A stretch of DNA of 62,293 bases from an uncultured Agathobacter sp. (GTDB taxonomy: Bacteria; Bacillota; Clostridia; Lachnospirales; Lachnospiraceae), in contig CAMDYX010000008.1 of NCBI GenBank assembly GCA_945910395.1, forward strand, positions 1 to 62,293, written 5' to 3'. The notes under the pieces were generated by a model, which did not search any database, was not told the DNA's origin, and worked only from the letters and a program-made list of their open reading frames with translations. The position numbers were made by a program, and so were the translations under genes. The stretch's first letter is position 1, and every line of letters starts with the position of its first letter. Shown here one piece after another: positions 1 through 11,882 of the stretch.

Positions 1-93
1 TGTTTCTGGTTCTCTCTAATGGATATTCTCTTCCAGCCAAGGTTTTTTCCTCCTATATTTAGTCGGCACAAAATTTCCAGCTTACACTGAAAA

Positions 94-564
94 TTAGAAA
101 CGATAGTGAGCAAACGCCTTGTTTGCTTCTGCCATCTTGTGCATGTCTTCTTTTCTCTTTACAGCTGCACCCGTGTTGTTTGCAGCGTCCATAATTTCGT
201 TTGCAAGTCTCTCTGCCTGAGTCTTCTCACCTCTCGCACGAGAATAGGTGGTTAACCAGCGAAGAGCCAAAGCCTGACGACGATCAGAGCGAACCTCGAT
301 AGGTACCTGATAGGTAGCTCCACCGATACGTCTTGCTTTTACTTCGAGAGCTGGCATGATATTGTTCATAGCCTCTTCGAATACTTCAAGAGCTGGTCTT
401 CCTGTCTTTTCTTCTACACTAGCAAATGCGCCGTATACAATCTTCTGAGCTACGCCCTTCTTGCCATCTAACATGATGCTGTTGACAAGCTTGGTAACTA
501 CTTTGCTGTTGTACATTGGATCTGCTAATACGTCTCTTTTCTGAGTATGTCCTTTACGTGGCAC
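94..564 (-). CDS. rpsG: 30S ribosomal protein S7
   Basis: S7 nucleates assembly of the 3' (head) domain of 16S rRNA and lines the E/P site of the small subunit. The 156-residue product has the usual bacterial length and opens [20 protein letters not shown], the S7 signature region, with the conserved [14 protein letters not shown] and RWL segments in the middle and a typical C-terminal helix. The ATG at 564 follows an AGGGAG-type Shine-Dalgarno. It lies 148 bp downstream of rpsL, the normal str-operon order. The next gene of that operon, usually fusA, would start left of the window; bases 1-93 contain no gene I can support. Confidence 0.99.
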   Translation of the reverse strand: MPRKGHTQKRDVLADPMYNSKVVTKLVNSIMLDGKKGVAQKIVYGAFASVEEKTGRPALEVFEEAMNNIMPALEVKARRIGGATYQVPIEVRSDRRQALALRWLTTYSRARGEKTQAERLANEIMDAANNTGAAVKRKEDMHKMAEANKAFAHYRF

Positions 565-712
565 GTTACTTCCCTCCTTAACTAAATTTGTTTGGTTAAA
601 TCATCGGTACTCACATGTGTCTTTCAAATGTGTTTCGTGCAGGTTTATCATTCAAAAATAATCCCAACACTAACCATAAGTTCTGTTTGTGAATAACTTT
701 TTTTGGCAGTAA

Positions 713-1132
713 TTACTTACCAGCCTTTGGTCTCTTAGCGCCGTACTTTGAACGAGCCTGCTTTCTGTTTGCAACACCAGCGGTATCTAAGGTACCACGG
801 ATGATGTGGTAACGTGTACCTGGTAAATCCTTAACACGGCCACCACGGATCAGAACAACGCTATGCTCCTGAAGATTGTGTCCTTCTCCTGGAATGTAAG
901 ATGTTACTTCGATTCCGTTTGAAAGACGAACTCTGGCGATCTTTCTAAGAGCTGAGTTAGGTTTCTTAGGTGTAGCAGTCTTAACAGCTGTACATACACC
1001 ACGCTTCTGTGGAGAAGAGTTATTGATCGGTCTCTTCTGAAGAGAGTTATAGCTTCTCTGAAGTGCAGGTGCAGTAGATTTCTTTACTGTAGTCTGACGT
1101 CCCTTTCTTACTAACTGGTTGAATGTTGGCAT
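713..1132 (-). CDS. rpsL: 30S ribosomal protein S12
   Basis: S12 sits at the decoding centre and influences translational accuracy. The ATG at 1132 ([12 protein letters not shown]) is chosen because an AGGAGG Shine-Dalgarno (1141-1146 on the complementary strand) precedes it and all family members start here; a longer reading frame to 1222 runs into the promoter. The product is 139 residues. The streptomycin-relevant lysines are unaltered: the [11 protein letters not shown] loop keeps both lysines and VKDLPG keeps its lysine, so the sequence shows no classical streptomycin-resistance substitution. It is first in the transcript starting at the promoter 1190-1218. Confidence 0.99.
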   Translation of the reverse strand: MPTFNQLVRKGRQTTVKKSTAPALQRSYNSLQKRPINNSSPQKRGVCTAVKTATPKKPNSALRKIARVRLSNGIEVTSYIPGEGHNLQEHSVVLIRGGRVKDLPGTRYHIIRGTLDTAGVANRKQARSKYGAKRPKAGK

Positions 1133-1189
1133 TATTTTCACCTCCTGTAAGTATAGTTTAAAACTGCGCGCTCTAATGCACGCTAAATT

Positions 1190-1218
1190 ATTATAAGTAT
1201 TTCTCTGTCCCTTGTCAA
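1190..1218 (-). promoter_or_regulatory. Consensus sigmaA promoter for rpsL-rpsG
   Basis: On the minus strand TTGACA (1213-1218) and TATAAT (1190-1195) are separated by exactly 17 bp, a perfect consensus pair. It lies just after the rpoC terminator, so the str operon is transcribed independently of rpoBC. Predicted start is near 1183, giving a leader of about 50 nt. Confidence 0.9.
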
Positions 1219-1228
1219 GCAAAAAATG

Positions 1229-1263
1229 AAAAAGGAAAAGCCTCTAACAGCTTTTCCTTTTTT
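1229..1263 (-). terminator. Intrinsic terminator after rpoC
   Basis: A 12-bp stem (1230-1241 paired with 1250-1261, arms AAAAGGAAAAGC / GCTTTTCCTTTT) with an 8-nt loop is followed on the minus strand by a T-rich tract. It sits between the rpoC stop at 1301 and the rpsL promoter. Confidence 0.8.
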
Positions 1264-1300
1264 AATCTTTTTCTTTCGTATGTCTGAAAAATTCTCCGGC

Positions 1301-4300
1301 TTATTCTTCTACGGATTCCTCGGATACCTCTGCTTCCATATCCTCAAAATCAAGCTCATCCAATTCATCAAAAGAAATCTCATCATCTGCATTGATATCA
1401 CTGTCTAACTTGATGTTGCGATATCTTCTCATACCGGTTCCAGCCGGAATCAGTTTTCCGATAATTACGTTTTCCTTCATACCGATGAGTGGATCAATCT
1501 TGCCCTTGATTGCAGCTTCGGTAAGAACCTTCGTTGTCTCCTGGAAGGAAGCAGCTGAAAGGAAGGAATTTGTAGCAAGGGAGGCCTTTGTAATACCAAG
1601 AAGTACCTGTGAGGACTCTGCCAAGCTCTTTCCTTCTTCTTCTAGCTTCTCATTCATCTCAAGAAGGTCAAGTGCATCTACCATGCTTCCGGGAAGAAGT
1701 CCTGAATCACCAGCCTCTTCAACACGTACCTTCTGCAAGCACTGACGAACAATGACTTCAATATGCTTATCATTGATTTCTACACCCTGCAGACGATATA
1801 CACGCTGTACTTCACGAAGCATGTAATCCTGAACGGCACGCACACCCTTGATCTTTAAAATATCATGTGGATTTACAGAACCTTCGGTAAGTTCATCACC
1901 TGCCTCAAGTACTGCTCCATCCATGATCTTGATACGTGAGCCATAAGGAATCAAGTATGTCTTTGTCTCTCCGGTCTCATTGTTGGTAACGATAACCTCA
2001 CGCTTTTTCTTGGTATCCTTAATGGTTGCCACACCACCGAACTCGGTAATGATTGCAAGTCCCTTTGGCTTACGAGCCTCAAAGATTTCCTCTACACGAG
2101 GAAGACCTTGTGTAATATCGTTACCGGCAACACCACCTGTATGGAAGGTTCTCATGGTAAGCTGTGTACCAGGCTCACCGATGGACTGTGCTGCGATAAT
2201 ACCGATTGCTTCACCAACCTGAACGGCCTGACCGGTTGCCATGTTTGCTCCGTAGCACTTTGCACATACACCCATGTGTGAACGGCAGGTAAGAACTGTA
2301 CGGATCTTTACGGACTCAATCGGATTGCCATTCTCATCAACACCCTTGCTTACAATTGCTGCAGCACGCTTCGGTGTGATCATATGGTTTGCTTTCACAA
2401 TCATGTTTCCGTCTTTATCATAGATGGAATTGCAGGAGAATCGTCCTGTAATTCTTTCCTGTAAGCTCTCAATCTCTTCTTTTCCTTCCATGAAGGCTTT
2501 TACAACCATTCCCGGAATCTCACGGTTTGTTCCCGCACAGCAATCTGATTCGCGAACAATAATGTGCTGAGAAACGTCTACCAGACGTCTGGTCAGGTAT
2601 CCGGAGTCTGCGGTACGAAGAGCGGTATCAGAAAGACCCTTACGAGCTCCATGTGCGGACATGAAGTACTCCAATACGTCAAGACCTTCACGGAAGTTTG
2701 ACTTGATTGGCAACTCGATGGTTCTACCGGTTGTATCAGCCATCAAACCACGCATACCGGCAAGCTGCTTGATCTGCTTGTCAGAACCACGGGCTCCGGA
2801 ATCAGCCATCATAAAGATGTTGTTATACTTATCCAATCCGGAAAGAAGTGCATGCGTAAGTTCATCATCTGTCTCTTTCCAGGTCTCAACAACTTCTTTA
2901 TAACGCTCTTCGTCTGTAATAAGACCACGCTTATACTGCTTCGTGATGCGGTCTACCGTATTCTGGGCATCCTCAATCATCTGTGGCTTCTGAGGAGGCA
3001 CGGTCATATCAGAAATTGATACGGTCATGGCAGCCTGGGTAGAATACTTATAACCCATTGCTTTTACGTTATCAAGAACCTCAGCGGTGGTTGTAGCGCC
3101 ATGAACATTGATTACTTTTTCAAGGATCTTCTTGATCTGCTTCTTTCCAACGTGGAAATCAACCTCAAGCTTTAAGGCATTCTCAGGATTTGTTCTGTCT
3201 ACAAAGCCAAGATCCTGCGGAATGTTCTCATTGAAGATCAAAAGTCCTACGGTTACAGGAATAAATCCTGAAACCTCGGTTCCGTCTTCCAAGGTTGCTG
3301 TACGATATACGTAAATCGTCTGGTGGAGTGTAATCTCTTTATTCTCATATGCAAGCATTGCAAGATTTGCACTACCGAAACGGTATCCAAACAAATCTAT
3401 TGGCTTACAGAGAATACGGCGGTTACCATCCTCCACATCCTCAAACCAGATGTAATCGTATAATCCAAGCTCACTCTTTCCGGTCTTTTCATCCGGAGTG
3501 GTAAGCTTCTTCAGTTCTTCAAGATCATTATACACCTTGTCAGACACTGCCAAAGCAACCTTCTTTGGATCATCCTTGTAATCTGCAAGCTTTCTCATAG
3601 TAAGGTAGTAAACTCCAAGGATCATATCCTGTGAAGGAACCGCTACGAGTCCACCATCAGATGGCTTTAACAGGTTGTTTGGTGAAAGAAGCATGAATCT
3701 GCACTCTGCCTGTGCCTCAACAGAAAGCGGAAGATGGACAGCCATCTGGTCTCCGTCGAAGTCGGCATTGAATGCGGTACATACCAATGGATGAAGCTTA
3801 ATTGCCTTTCCTTCAACGAGGATTGGCTCGAAAGCCTGAATTCCCAGTCTGTGAAGTGTGGGGGCACGGTTCAGCATTACCGGATGCTCTTTGATGACGT
3901 CCTCAAGGACATCCCAAACCTCCGGCTGAAGTCTCTCTACCATCTTCTTTGCACTCTTAATATTGTGCGCAGTTCCATTTGCAGCAAGCTCCTTCATAAC
4001 GAAAGGCTTGAACAATTCGATTGCCATTTCCTTTGGCAGACCACACTGATAAATTTTAAGCTTTGGCTCTACACAGATAACGGAACGTCCTGAGTAGTCA
4101 ACTCGCTTTCCAAGTAAGTTCTGACGGAAACGTCCTCCCTTACCCTTTAACATATCAGACAAGGACTTCAGCGCTCTGTTACCAGGTCCGGTTACCGGGC
4201 GTCCACGGCGTCCATTGTCGATAAGTGCGTCAACCGCTTCCTGCAGCATACGCTTCTCGTTACGAACAATGATATCCGGTGCTCCTAACTCAAGAAGTCT

Positions 4301-5131
4301 TCTCAAACGATTGTTGCGGTTGATAATTCTTCTATATAAATCATTTAAATCGGAAGTTGCAAAACGTCCGCCATCCAGCTGAACCATTGGGCGAAGATCC
4401 GGTGGGATAACCGGAATAACATTCATGATCATCCACTCCGGCTTGTTTCCTGATTCACGGAATGCTTCTACAACTTCAAGTCTCTTGATGATTCTTGCGC
4501 GCTTCTGTCCGGAAGCATTTTCAAGCTCTGTCTTAAGCTCTACAGAATCCTTCTCAAGATCAATAGCCTCTAAGAGCTCACGGATTGCTTCAGCACCCAT
4601 TCCTACACGAAAGGCACTACCGTACTGCTCTCTTGCTTCCTGATATTCAGCCTCAGAAAGCACCTGCTTATATCCAAGAGAGGTATCGCCCGCATCGAGT
4701 ACGATGTAAGCTGCAAAATACAATACTCTCTCCAGCACACGTGGAGATAAGTCAAGGAGCAATCCCATACGAGATGGAATCCCCTTGAAATACCAGATAT
4801 GGGAAACAGGAGCTGCCAGCTCGATATGTCCCATACGCTCTCTACGAACACTTGACTTTGTGATTTCAACACCACAGCGATCGCAGACAACGCCCTTATA
4901 ACGGATCTTCTTATATTTACCACAGTGACATTCCCAATCCTTGGTAGGTCCAAAGATCTTTTCACAGAACAGACCATCCTTCTCAGGCTTTAATGTTCTG
5001 TAGTTGATTGTCTCCGGCTTTTTTACTTCTCCGTATGACCATTCACGGATCTTCTCAGGTGATGCAAGTCCAATCTGAATCGCATCAAATGTCATTGCCT
5101 GATTGATCTCTGTATTATTATTTTCTGGCAT
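1301..5131 (-). CDS. rpoC: DNA-directed RNA polymerase beta' subunit
   Basis: This is the catalytic large subunit of RNA polymerase. The 1276-residue protein has the N-terminal zinc ribbon ([13 protein letters not shown]...CDRCG, about residues 68-88), the Mg-binding NADFDGDQM loop that chelates the catalytic metal, the trigger-loop/bridge-helix region (MADSGARGS), and the C-terminal zinc site with [13 protein letters not shown]. The C-terminus is acidic ([17 protein letters not shown]), common in clostridia. No intein or insertion is seen. It starts 20 bp after rpoB, so the two are co-transcribed and probably translationally coupled. Confidence 0.99.
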   Translation of the reverse strand: MPENNNTEINQAMTFDAIQIGLASPEKIREWSYGEVKKPETINYRTLKPEKDGLFCEKIFGPTKDWECHCGKYKKIRYKGVVCDRCGVEITKSSVRRERMGHIELAAPVSHIWYFKGIPSRMGLLLDLSPRVLERVLYFAAYIVLDAGDTSLGYKQVLSEAEYQEAREQYGSAFRVGMGAEAIRELLEAIDLEKDSVELKTELENASGQKRARIIKRLEVVEAFRESGNKPEWMIMNVIPVIPPDLRPMVQLDGGRFATSDLNDLYRRIINRNNRLRRLLELGAPDIIVRNEKRMLQEAVDALIDNGRRGRPVTGPGNRALKSLSDMLKGKGGRFRQNLLGKRVDYSGRSVICVEPKLKIYQCGLPKEMAIELFKPFVMKELAANGTAHNIKSAKKMVERLQPEVWDVLEDVIKEHPVMLNRAPTLHRLGIQAFEPILVEGKAIKLHPLVCTAFNADFDGDQMAVHLPLSVEAQAECRFMLLSPNNLLKPSDGGLVAVPSQDMILGVYYLTMRKLADYKDDPKKVALAVSDKVYNDLEELKKLTTPDEKTGKSELGLYDYIWFEDVEDGNRRILCKPIDLFGYRFGSANLAMLAYENKEITLHQTIYVYRTATLEDGTEVSGFIPVTVGLLIFNENIPQDLGFVDRTNPENALKLEVDFHVGKKQIKKILEKVINVHGATTTAEVLDNVKAMGYKYSTQAAMTVSISDMTVPPQKPQMIEDAQNTVDRITKQYKRGLITDEERYKEVVETWKETDDELTHALLSGLDKYNNIFMMADSGARGSDKQIKQLAGMRGLMADTTGRTIELPIKSNFREGLDVLEYFMSAHGARKGLSDTALRTADSGYLTRRLVDVSQHIIVRESDCCAGTNREIPGMVVKAFMEGKEEIESLQERITGRFSCNSIYDKDGNMIVKANHMITPKRAAAIVSKGVDENGNPIESVKIRTVLTCRSHMGVCAKCYGANMATGQAVQVGEAIGIIAAQSIGEPGTQLTMRTFHTGGVAGNDITQGLPRVEEIFEARKPKGLAIITEFGGVATIKDTKKKREVIVTNNETGETKTYLIPYGSRIKIMDGAVLEAGDELTEGSVNPHDILKIKGVRAVQDYMLREVQRVYRLQGVEINDKHIEVIVRQCLQKVRVEEAGDSGLLPGSMVDALDLLEMNEKLEEEGKSLAESSQVLLGITKASLATNSFLSAASFQETTKVLTEAAIKGKIDPLIGMKENVIIGKLIPAGTGMRRYRNIKLDSDINADDEISFDELDELDFEDMEAEVSEESVEE

Positions 5132-5151
5132 TTATGGCACTCCCTTCCTAA

Positions 5152-8100
5152 TTATTCTTCATCGAAGTCTGCTTCGTCTGCATCATCGTAAAAATCGTCA
5201 TCGCCATCGGCGTATTCCTCTTCTTCGATATCAACAAGCTCTTCGTTCTCTGCGTCAAATTCCTGCTTGGTAAATCCATGCTGTTCGAAGGACTCACTAT
5301 CTTCGAATGCATAGTCCTTGTCATTTCCAATGATCGCATTTAAATCGGTGTTGCCATATTCACTGGTTTCGATAAGTTCCACTTCATTTCTGTCTTCATC
5401 AAGAACCTTGACATCAAGACCGAGAGACTGAAGCTCTTTTAAAAGTACCTTGAAGGACTCCGGAATACCCGGCTCAGGGATATTGTCACCCTTGATAATT
5501 GCTTCGTAGGTCTTAACACGACCAACAACATCATCGGACTTCACAGTAAGGATTTCCTGCAAGGTGTAAGCTGCACCGTAAGCCTCCAGTGCCCATACTT
5601 CCATCTCTCCGAAACGCTGTCCACCGAACTGGGCTTTACCACCCAACGGCTGCTGTGTTACCAGTGAGTAAGGACCTGTGGAACGAGCATGGATCTTATC
5701 ATCAACCAGATGATGAAGCTTCAGGTAGTGCATGTGACCGATGGTAACTTTTCCGTCGAAGCACTCACCGGTTCTACCATCACGAAGCTGAACTTTTCCA
5801 TCGCGGGAAATCGGAACACCCTTCCATACGCTTCTGTGAGCTCTGTTTGTAGAAAGATACTCCATAACATCCTCTCTTAGCGTATCCTTATACTTTTCAT
5901 AGAAGATTTCGGTTCCTTCTGCCCACTCAGGATCCTTTGCCTCTTCCTTATCAAAAGGAAGATTTACATAATCATTTGCAAGCTCCAGTGTATCCTGAAT
6001 ATCAATTTCCCTTGCTCCGTCAAATACAGGAGTCTCAATATTAAAGCCAAGGGCTTTGGCAGCCAGACTTAAGTGAATCTCAAGGACCTGACCGATATTC
6101 ATTCGGGAAGGTACACCAAGTGGATTTAATACAATATCCAGCGGACGTCCGTTTGGAAGGAATGGCATATCCTCAACAGGAAGTACGCGGGAAACTACAC
6201 CCTTGTTACCATGACGTCCTGCCATCTTATCACCGACAGAGATCTTTCTCTTCTGTGCAATGTAGATGCGAACTGCCTGATTTACTCCCGGTGAAAGCTC
6301 ATCTCCAGCTTCACGGGTAAATACTTTTGCGGCAACTACGATACCATATGCGCCGTGAGGTACCTTAAGGGAAGTATCACGAACCTCTCTTGCCTTCTCA
6401 CCAAAGATTGCGCGTAAGAGTCTCTCTTCTGCAGTAAGCTCTGTCTCTCCCTTTGGAGTAACCTTACCAACAAGAATATCTCCGGCACGGACCTCGGCAC
6501 CAACGCGGATGATACCTCTCTCATCGAGATCCTTAAGGGCATCATCGCCGACACCGGGAACATCACGGGTGATTTCTTCCGGTCCAAGCTTGGTATCACG
6601 GGATTCTACTTCGTACTCTTCAATATGAACAGATGTATAAACATCATACTCAACCAAACGTTCTGAAAGAAGAACCGCATCCTCGTAGTTATATCCTTCC
6701 CAGGTCATAAATCCGATCAATGGGTTTTTACCAAGAGCAAGCTCTCCCTGTGAAGTAGAAGGGCCATCTGCGATAACCTCTCCCGCCTCGACACGCTGTC
6801 CCTTAAATACGATTGGTCTCTGATTGTAGCAGTTAGACTGGTTACTGCGAGAGAACTTTGTAAGAACATACTCTCTTCTGTTTCCATCATCTTCTTTTAC
6901 AACGATACGGTTTGACTCGGAGCTAAGAACAGTACCTGCTGCCTTAGCAACAACGCAGACACCGGAGTCAACAGCTGCCTTTGTCTCCATACCGGTACCA
7001 ACAACAGGTGCCTCAGTGGTAAGAAGCGGAACGGCCTGACGCTGCATGTTAGATCCCATTAATGCACGGTTTGCATCATCGTTCTGAAGGAACGGAATCA
7101 ATGCAGTTGCAACAGAAAATACCATCTTTGGAGATACATCCATGTAATCAAACATGGTCTTATCGTACTCCTGGGTCTCTTCACGATAACGTCCGGATAC
7201 AGAATTACGAACAAAGTGCCCCTCTGCATCTAACTTTTCGTTTGCCTGTGCAACATGGAAGTTATCTTCCTCGTCTGCTGTCATATATACAACTTCCTCG
7301 GTAACAACCGGGTTCTCAGGATCACTGTGATCAATCTTACGATACGGAGCCTCAACAAAACCGTACTCGTTGATTCTTGCGTAGCAGGCCAGGGAGTTGA
7401 TCAAACCGATGTTCGGACCTTCCGGGGTCTCAATCGGGCACATACGTCCATAATGAGAGTAGTGTACGTCTCGAACCTCGAATCCGGCACGATCTCTGGA
7501 AAGACCACCCGGTCCAAGTGCAGATAAACGTCTCTTGTGTGTCAGCTCACCAAGCGGGTTATTCTGATCCATGAACTGTGACAGCTGGGAAGATCCAAAG
7601 AACTCCTTAACAGCAGCTGTTACAGGTTTGATATTTATTAAGCTCTGAGGTGAAATTCCCTCCAGATCCTGAGTAGTCATTCTCTCGCGAACAACTCTTT
7701 CAAGACGGGAAAGTCCAATACGGTACTGGTTCTGTAATAACTCACCAACCGCACGAATACGTCTGTTACCCAAATGGTCGATATCGTCATCATGTCCGAT
7801 ACCCCACTCAAGATGCATATTATAGTTAATGGATGCGAAGATATCCTCTTTTGTAATATGCTTTGGAATAAGATCGGCAATCTCTCTCTTAATAGCCTCG
7901 ATGCGCTCCTCATAGGAAGCATTCTCCTCAAGAATCTGAGCAAGTACCGGATAATACACCAGTTCATTGACTCCAAGCTCTCTTGGATTTTCAATTTCCG
8001 GCATCCAGGTCCTGATGTCAACCATCATAGAAGAAAGAACCTTAACGTCTCTTGACTCGGTCTGAATCCATACATATGGGACTGCAGCATTCTGAATGTC

Positions 8101-9081
8101 CTCAGCAAGCTCTCTGCTTACCGTTGTTCCTGCAGCAGCAAGGACCTCACCGGTAGAAGGATCTAAAACATCTTTTGCAAGAACATGTCCGTTGATACGG
8201 TTTTTCAGCGCTAACTTCTTATTAAACTTGTAGCGTCCGACCTTAGCAAGATCATATCTTCTTGGATCGAAGAACATTGCTGTGATAAGGCTCTCTGCGC
8301 TCTCTACAGAAAGCGGCTCGCCCGGACGAATCTTCTTATACAACTCAAGCAAACCAGCCTCAAAACTTCCGTTTGGCTCCTTTTCTGTTACAGAAGGGTC
8401 CTTTGCAATAGAAGCTAAAATCTTTGGTTCCTCACCAAACATTTCAATAATTTCCTGGTTTGTTCCTACACCAAGGGCACGAAGCAATACTGTAATCGGC
8501 ACCTTACGTGTACGATCTACTCTAACGGAAAATACGTCATTGGAGTCTGTCTCGTACTCTAACCATGCACCACGGTTAGGAATAACAGTACATGAATACA
8601 AGGTCTTACCAACCTTATCATGTGCAATACCGTAATAGATACCCGGTGAACGAACCAACTGGCTGACGATTACTCGCTCTGCACCATTGATTACAAATGT
8701 ACCGGTCTCTGTCATCAAAGGCAGATCACCCATGAAAATCTCATGCTCATTGATTTCATCTGTCTCTTTGTTGTGAAGTCTAACCTTAACCTTCAAAGGA
8801 GCAGCATATGTCGCATCTCTTTCTTTGCACTCAGGAATTGTGTATTTTACATCATCTTCGCATAATGTAAAATCAACGAATTCCAGACTCAAATGACCGC
8901 TGTAATCAGCGATTGGAGAGATATCCGCAAATGCTTCTTTCAAACCTTCGTCCAAAAACCACTTATAGGAGTCCTTCTGAACTTCGATAAGGTTTGGCAT
9001 TTGAAGAACCTCTTTTTGTCTTGAGTAACTCATACGCATGCCTTTTCCAGCCTTGACTGGACGTATTCTGTTTTTCTCCAT
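5152..9081 (-). CDS. rpoB: DNA-directed RNA polymerase beta subunit
   Basis: This is the beta subunit, 1309 residues. The rifampicin pocket is of the sensitive type: [18 protein letters not shown], then [13 protein letters not shown], keeping the Asp, His and Ser residues whose changes usually give resistance. The catalytic KGRHGNKG-like segment appears here as [13 protein letters not shown], and the C-terminal [20 protein letters not shown] block is intact. The tail is very acidic ([21 protein letters not shown]), an extension often seen in Lachnospiraceae. The ATG at 9081 follows a GAGGTG Shine-Dalgarno. It is first in the rpoBC transcript from the promoter at 9286-9314, with a leader of about 200 nt. 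Confidence 0.99.
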   Translation of the reverse strand: MEKNRIRPVKAGKGMRMSYSRQKEVLQMPNLIEVQKDSYKWFLDEGLKEAFADISPIADYSGHLSLEFVDFTLCEDDVKYTIPECKERDATYAAPLKVKVRLHNKETDEINEHEIFMGDLPLMTETGTFVINGAERVIVSQLVRSPGIYYGIAHDKVGKTLYSCTVIPNRGAWLEYETDSNDVFSVRVDRTRKVPITVLLRALGVGTNQEIIEMFGEEPKILASIAKDPSVTEKEPNGSFEAGLLELYKKIRPGEPLSVESAESLITAMFFDPRRYDLAKVGRYKFNKKLALKNRINGHVLAKDVLDPSTGEVLAAAGTTVSRELAEDIQNAAVPYVWIQTESRDVKVLSSMMVDIRTWMPEIENPRELGVNELVYYPVLAQILEENASYEERIEAIKREIADLIPKHITKEDIFASINYNMHLEWGIGHDDDIDHLGNRRIRAVGELLQNQYRIGLSRLERVVRERMTTQDLEGISPQSLINIKPVTAAVKEFFGSSQLSQFMDQNNPLGELTHKRRLSALGPGGLSRDRAGFEVRDVHYSHYGRMCPIETPEGPNIGLINSLACYARINEYGFVEAPYRKIDHSDPENPVVTEEVVYMTADEEDNFHVAQANEKLDAEGHFVRNSVSGRYREETQEYDKTMFDYMDVSPKMVFSVATALIPFLQNDDANRALMGSNMQRQAVPLLTTEAPVVGTGMETKAAVDSGVCVVAKAAGTVLSSESNRIVVKEDDGNRREYVLTKFSRSNQSNCYNQRPIVFKGQRVEAGEVIADGPSTSQGELALGKNPLIGFMTWEGYNYEDAVLLSERLVEYDVYTSVHIEEYEVESRDTKLGPEEITRDVPGVGDDALKDLDERGIIRVGAEVRAGDILVGKVTPKGETELTAEERLLRAIFGEKAREVRDTSLKVPHGAYGIVVAAKVFTREAGDELSPGVNQAVRIYIAQKRKISVGDKMAGRHGNKGVVSRVLPVEDMPFLPNGRPLDIVLNPLGVPSRMNIGQVLEIHLSLAAKALGFNIETPVFDGAREIDIQDTLELANDYVNLPFDKEEAKDPEWAEGTEIFYEKYKDTLREDVMEYLSTNRAHRSVWKGVPISRDGKVQLRDGRTGECFDGKVTIGHMHYLKLHHLVDDKIHARSTGPYSLVTQQPLGGKAQFGGQRFGEMEVWALEAYGAAYTLQEILTVKSDDVVGRVKTYEAIIKGDNIPEPGIPESFKVLLKELQSLGLDVKVLDEDRNEVELIETSEYGNTDLNAIIGNDKDYAFEDSESFEQHGFTKQEFDAENEELVDIEEEEYADGDDDFYDDADEADFDEE

Positions 9082-9285
9082 CGACGTTTCACCTCTCGTT
9101 TTTATTTGGAATCTAGCAAAAAATCTAGATTATGTTGAATCCTTCCTAAAAAAATCTATATCTTGTGGAATTTTCCAACCGCAGAATTTGTGAAGTGCAA
9201 TTTCGGTCAAAATCCGCTATTTTCAAGGGTTTCTCCTTAAAAAAGAGCATAGAATTGCCTACTGCACCACAATAGTGCAACGTAT

Positions 9286-9314
9286 ACTATACAACAATTT
9301 TTAAAATTATGCAA
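9286..9314 (-). promoter_or_regulatory. sigmaA promoter for rpoBC
   Basis: On the minus strand TTGCAT (9309-9314) and TATAGT (9286-9291) are 17 bp apart. The pair lies downstream of the rplL terminator, so rpoBC has its own promoter. The 315-bp gap 9082-9396 holds only this promoter, the terminator and an AT-rich leader; I see no gene in it. Confidence 0.8.
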
Positions 9315-9343
9315 GGGAAATTTTTGAATTTTGTATACAAAAC

Positions 9344-9374
9344 AAAAAATCCCGAAGATTTCTCTTCGGGATTT
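9344..9374 (-). terminator. Intrinsic terminator after rplL
   Basis: Perfect 12-bp stem (9347-9358 with 9363-9374, AAATCCCGAAGA / TCTTCGGGATTT), 4-nt loop, then a T-run on the minus strand. It separates rplJL from rpoBC. Confidence 0.9.
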
Positions 9375-9396
9375 CGTAGCATAGTTGTAATCAAAA

Positions 9397-9765
9397 CTAT
9401 TTGATTGTAACGGTTGCTCCAGCTTCCTCAAGCTGCTTCTTAATAGACTCAGCTTCATCCTTAGAAACGCCTTCCTTAACCATCTTAGGAGCTGCGGTAA
9501 CAAGATCCTTAGCTTCCTTAAGTCCAAGACCGGTGATCTCACGAACTGCCTTGATAACTGGAACACCAGAACCAGCGGTAAGCTCTACGTCGAACTCAGT
9601 CTTCTCTTCCTCAGCTGCTGCTGCAGGACCTGCTGCTGCAACTACAACGCCTGCTGCTGCAGATACACCAAACTCTTCTTCACATGCCTTTACAAGGTCG
9701 TTTAACTCTAATACGCTTAACTCTTTGATAGCTTCGATAAACTCAGCTGTTGTTAACTTTGCCAT
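9397..9765 (-). CDS. rplL: 50S ribosomal protein L7/L12
   Basis: This is the stalk protein that recruits translation GTPases. The 122-residue product has the N-terminal dimerisation helix pair ([20 protein letters not shown]), an Ala-rich hinge (residues about 38-52) and the C-terminal factor-binding domain with [15 protein letters not shown]. It lies 52 bp after rplJ and ends just before a strong terminator. Normal length and composition. Confidence 0.99.
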   Translation of the reverse strand: MAKLTTAEFIEAIKELSVLELNDLVKACEEEFGVSAAAGVVVAAAGPAAAAEEEKTEFDVELTAGSGVPVIKAVREITGLGLKEAKDLVTAAPKMVKEGVSKDEAESIKKQLEEAGATVTIK

Positions 9766-9817
9766 TCTTATTATCCTCCATTTTAAAAATTTGATTGTGT
9801 TGCCTTACGGCGATTTT

Positions 9818-10414
9818 TTATTCCTCTGTTGCTGGTGCTTCCTCTGCCGGAGCCTCAGCCTCAACCGGAGCAGCCTCCTCTACAGGAGCCTCCTCTGCTG
9901 CAGGTGCTGCTTCTACAGCTGCATCTGCTGCGCCACCCTTCTCTGCGATCTGATTAAGAACGCGAGCAAGATTGGTAACAGGTGACTGTAAGCTTCCAAG
10001 TAACTTGGAAAGAAGAACATCTCTGCTTGGAATAGTAGCAATCTGCTGCATTCCTGCTGCATCATAATATGTTCCTTCAACAATACCTGCCTTGATTTCT
10101 AACTTAGGAGCCTTCTTAGCAAACTCAGCTAATACTCTAGCCGGTGCTGTAGCATCCTCAGTAGAAACAGCGAAAGCGCTTGGTCCTTCAAGGACTTCTC
10201 TGATGCTCTCGAACTCAGTACCTTCAACTGCACGGCTAACATATGTGTTCTTGTAAACCTTATAAGAAATACCATTCTCTCTTAAGGTCTTACGTAACTG
10301 AGTATCTTCAGCAACGGTAAGTCCACGATAGTCAACTACTACAAGTGACTGAGCGTCTTTGAGTGATGCAGAAATCTCCTCGACGATTGGCTGTTTTAAT
10401 TCAACTTTTGCCAC
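9818..10414 (-). CDS. rplJ: 50S ribosomal protein L10
   Basis: L10 anchors L7/L12 dimers to 23S rRNA. The product has 198 residues: a typical core (about 1-165, with VVVDYRGLTVAEDTQLRK) and an unusual Ala/Glu/Pro-rich tail (about 166-198, repeats of the AAPAEEAPVEEAAP kind). Such acidic tails occur in clostridial L10, but this one adds about 30 residues to the usual length. The gene is preceded by an L10 leader with a terminator-like hairpin, so it is expected to be autoregulated by the L10(L12)4 complex. Confidence 0.98.
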   Translation of the reverse strand: MAKVELKQPIVEEISASLKDAQSLVVVDYRGLTVAEDTQLRKTLRENGISYKVYKNTYVSRAVEGTEFESIREVLEGPSAFAVSTEDATAPARVLAEFAKKAPKLEIKAGIVEGTYYDAAGMQQIATIPSRDVLLSKLLGSLQSPVTNLARVLNQIAEKGGAADAAVEAAPAAEEAPVEEAAPVEAEAPAEEAPATEE

Positions 10415-10467
10415 GATTTTTACCTCCTTTAATATTTTCGCATATAGACGTGAGGTTTTATAAACAA

Positions 10468-10589
10468 AGAAACCTCTCTGCCATCGACAGAGAGGTATTA
10501 GTCATTTTAAAGATGATAGTCATCTCAAAAATTCCCTCGGTAGGTACTACGGTTACGCCTTACGGCACCTACTGTCTTCGGCAATATGC
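10468..10589 (-). ncRNA. Ribosomal protein L10 leader
   Basis: The transcript from the promoter at 10596-10624 begins with a conserved kinked stem: CCGAAGACAGTAGGTGCC pairs back to GTAGTACCTACCGAGG (minus strand, roughly 10531-10583), the shape of the Firmicute L10 leader to which L10 binds. A 9-bp hairpin follows, ACCTCTCTG/CAGAGAGGT at 10472-10496, with a T-rich stretch, which would act as an attenuator. The family is established knowledge; this particular pairing was read by eye. Confidence 0.85.
10472..10496 (-). terminator. Attenuator hairpin inside the L10 leader
   Basis: Nine-bp stem (10472-10480 with 10488-10496), 7-nt loop, followed on the minus strand by TTTCTTTG. It lies 58 bp before the rplJ start, the expected place for the L10-controlled termination element. 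Confidence 0.75.
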
Positions 10590-10595
10590 TTTGCA

Positions 10596-10624
10596 ATTAT
10601 ATCAAACGATATTACGGATGTCAA
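10596..10624 (-). promoter_or_regulatory. Consensus sigmaA promoter for rplJ-rplL
   Basis: TTGACA (10619-10624) and TATAAT (10596-10601) on the minus strand with a 17-bp spacer, a perfect match to consensus. It defines the start of the L10 leader. Confidence 0.92.
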
Positions 10625-10691
10625 TTACTTTCCGCAAAAACTTTTGCTTGGCGTTTGATAGGTCTTAAGGTCTTTTACTTCATAATGTCTT

Positions 10692-11387
10692 TTACTGTGT
10701 AATCTTAATTACGTTCAACTTAACGCCAGGTCCCATTGTAGAGGTTAATACTGCACTCTTAATGTACTGACCCTTTAAGCTAGCAGGTTTTGCTTTATTA
10801 ATTGCACCCATAAGAGACTGGAAGTTGTCGCTTAACTGCTCGTCTGTGAAAGATGCTTTTCCAACTGGCACATGGATAATGTTTGTTTTGTCCAATCTGT
10901 ACTCAATCTTACCAGCTTTGATGTCGTTAACAGCCTTGGTAACATCCATAGTTACGGTTCCAGCCTTTGGGTTTGGCATTAAGCCCTTTGGTCCAAGTAC
11001 ACGTCCCAAACGACCAACAACACCCATCATATCAGGTGTAGCAACAACAACGTCGAAGTCTAACCATCCTTCGTTCTGGATCTTAGGAATTAACTCCTCG
11101 CCACCAGCATAGTCAGCTCCAGCTGCTAATGCTTCATCTAATTTAGCTCCCTTAGCGAAAACTAAAACCTTAACTGTCTTACCAGTTCCGTGCGGAAGTA
11201 CAACTGCACCACGGATCTGCTGCTCTGCATGACGACCATCACAACCGGTTCTAAGATGAAGTTCGATTGTCTCGTCAAATTTAGCTGTTGCATTCTTCTT
11301 TACGATCGCGATTGCTTCAGCAACATCGTACTGAGCTGTCTTATCGAATGCTTTCACAGCGTCTTGATATTTCTTTCCTCTTTTCAT
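10692..11387 (-). CDS. rplA: 50S ribosomal protein L1
   Basis: L1 forms the mobile L1 stalk at the E site. The start is ATG 11387 ([16 protein letters not shown]) because an AGGAGG sequence lies just upstream and the in-frame extension to 11432 runs into the rplK-rplA gap. The product is 231 residues, the family norm, with the conserved [23 protein letters not shown] and [10 protein letters not shown] segments. It lies 55 bp after rplK in the same operon. Confidence 0.98.
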   Translation of the reverse strand: MKRGKKYQDAVKAFDKTAQYDVAEAIAIVKKNATAKFDETIELHLRTGCDGRHAEQQIRGAVVLPHGTGKTVKVLVFAKGAKLDEALAAGADYAGGEELIPKIQNEGWLDFDVVVATPDMMGVVGRLGRVLGPKGLMPNPKAGTVTMDVTKAVNDIKAGKIEYRLDKTNIIHVPVGKASFTDEQLSDNFQSLMGAINKAKPASLKGQYIKSAVLTSTMGPGVKLNVIKITQ

Positions 11388-11442
11388 GAAAAATAACCTC
11401 CTGGTGGTATTATCGGGAGAGGTCCCTCCCACTAATTGTTAA

Positions 11443-11868
11443 TTAATCAACTACTTCAACGCCCATAGATCTGCAGGTTCCTGCGATCATACTCATAGCT
11501 GCTTCTACAGAAGCTGCATTTAAGTCAGGCATCTTAAGCTCTGCGATTTCCTGAAGCTGAGCCTTTGTAATCTTTGCAACCTTGTCCTTGTTTGGCTTTC
11601 CGGAACCAGACTTAATGTTGCAAGCTTTCTTAATTAATACTGGAGCAGGTGGTGTCTTAGTTACGAAACTAAAACTTCTGTCTGCATATACAGTAATAAC
11701 TACAGGGATAATTGTATCGCCCATGTCTGCTGTCTTTGCATTGAACTGCTTTGTAAACTCTACGATGTTTACACCATGCTGACCAAGAGCCGGTCCAACT
11801 GGAGGAGCAGGTGTTGCCTTTCCAGCAGGGATCTGTAATTTAATGTATCCTTCTACTTTCTTTGCCAT
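11443..11868 (-). CDS. rplK: 50S ribosomal protein L11
   Basis: L11 binds the GTPase-associated region of 23S rRNA. The 141-residue product has the N-terminal proline-rich segment ([20 protein letters not shown]), where thiopeptide antibiotics act, and the C-terminal rRNA-binding domain ([12 protein letters not shown]...[10 protein letters not shown]). Normal length. It starts 14 bp after nusG. Confidence 0.99.
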   Translation of the reverse strand: MAKKVEGYIKLQIPAGKATPAPPVGPALGQHGVNIVEFTKQFNAKTADMGDTIIPVVITVYADRSFSFVTKTPPAPVLIKKACNIKSGSGKPNKDKVAKITKAQLQEIAELKMPDLNAASVEAAMSMIAGTCRSMGVEVVD

Positions 11869-11882
11869 TTGGAATTGCCTCC

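Noticed and set aside
713-9081. Streptomycin or rifampicin resistance substitutions in rpsL or rpoB
   Set aside because: Both key regions have the wild-type residues at the positions usually mutated.
9401-9985. 194-residue plus-strand frame antisense to rplL and rplJ
   Set aside because: It is a shadow of Ala/Glu-rich ribosomal protein codons read in reverse (Ser/Ala-rich), without its own ribosome binding site.
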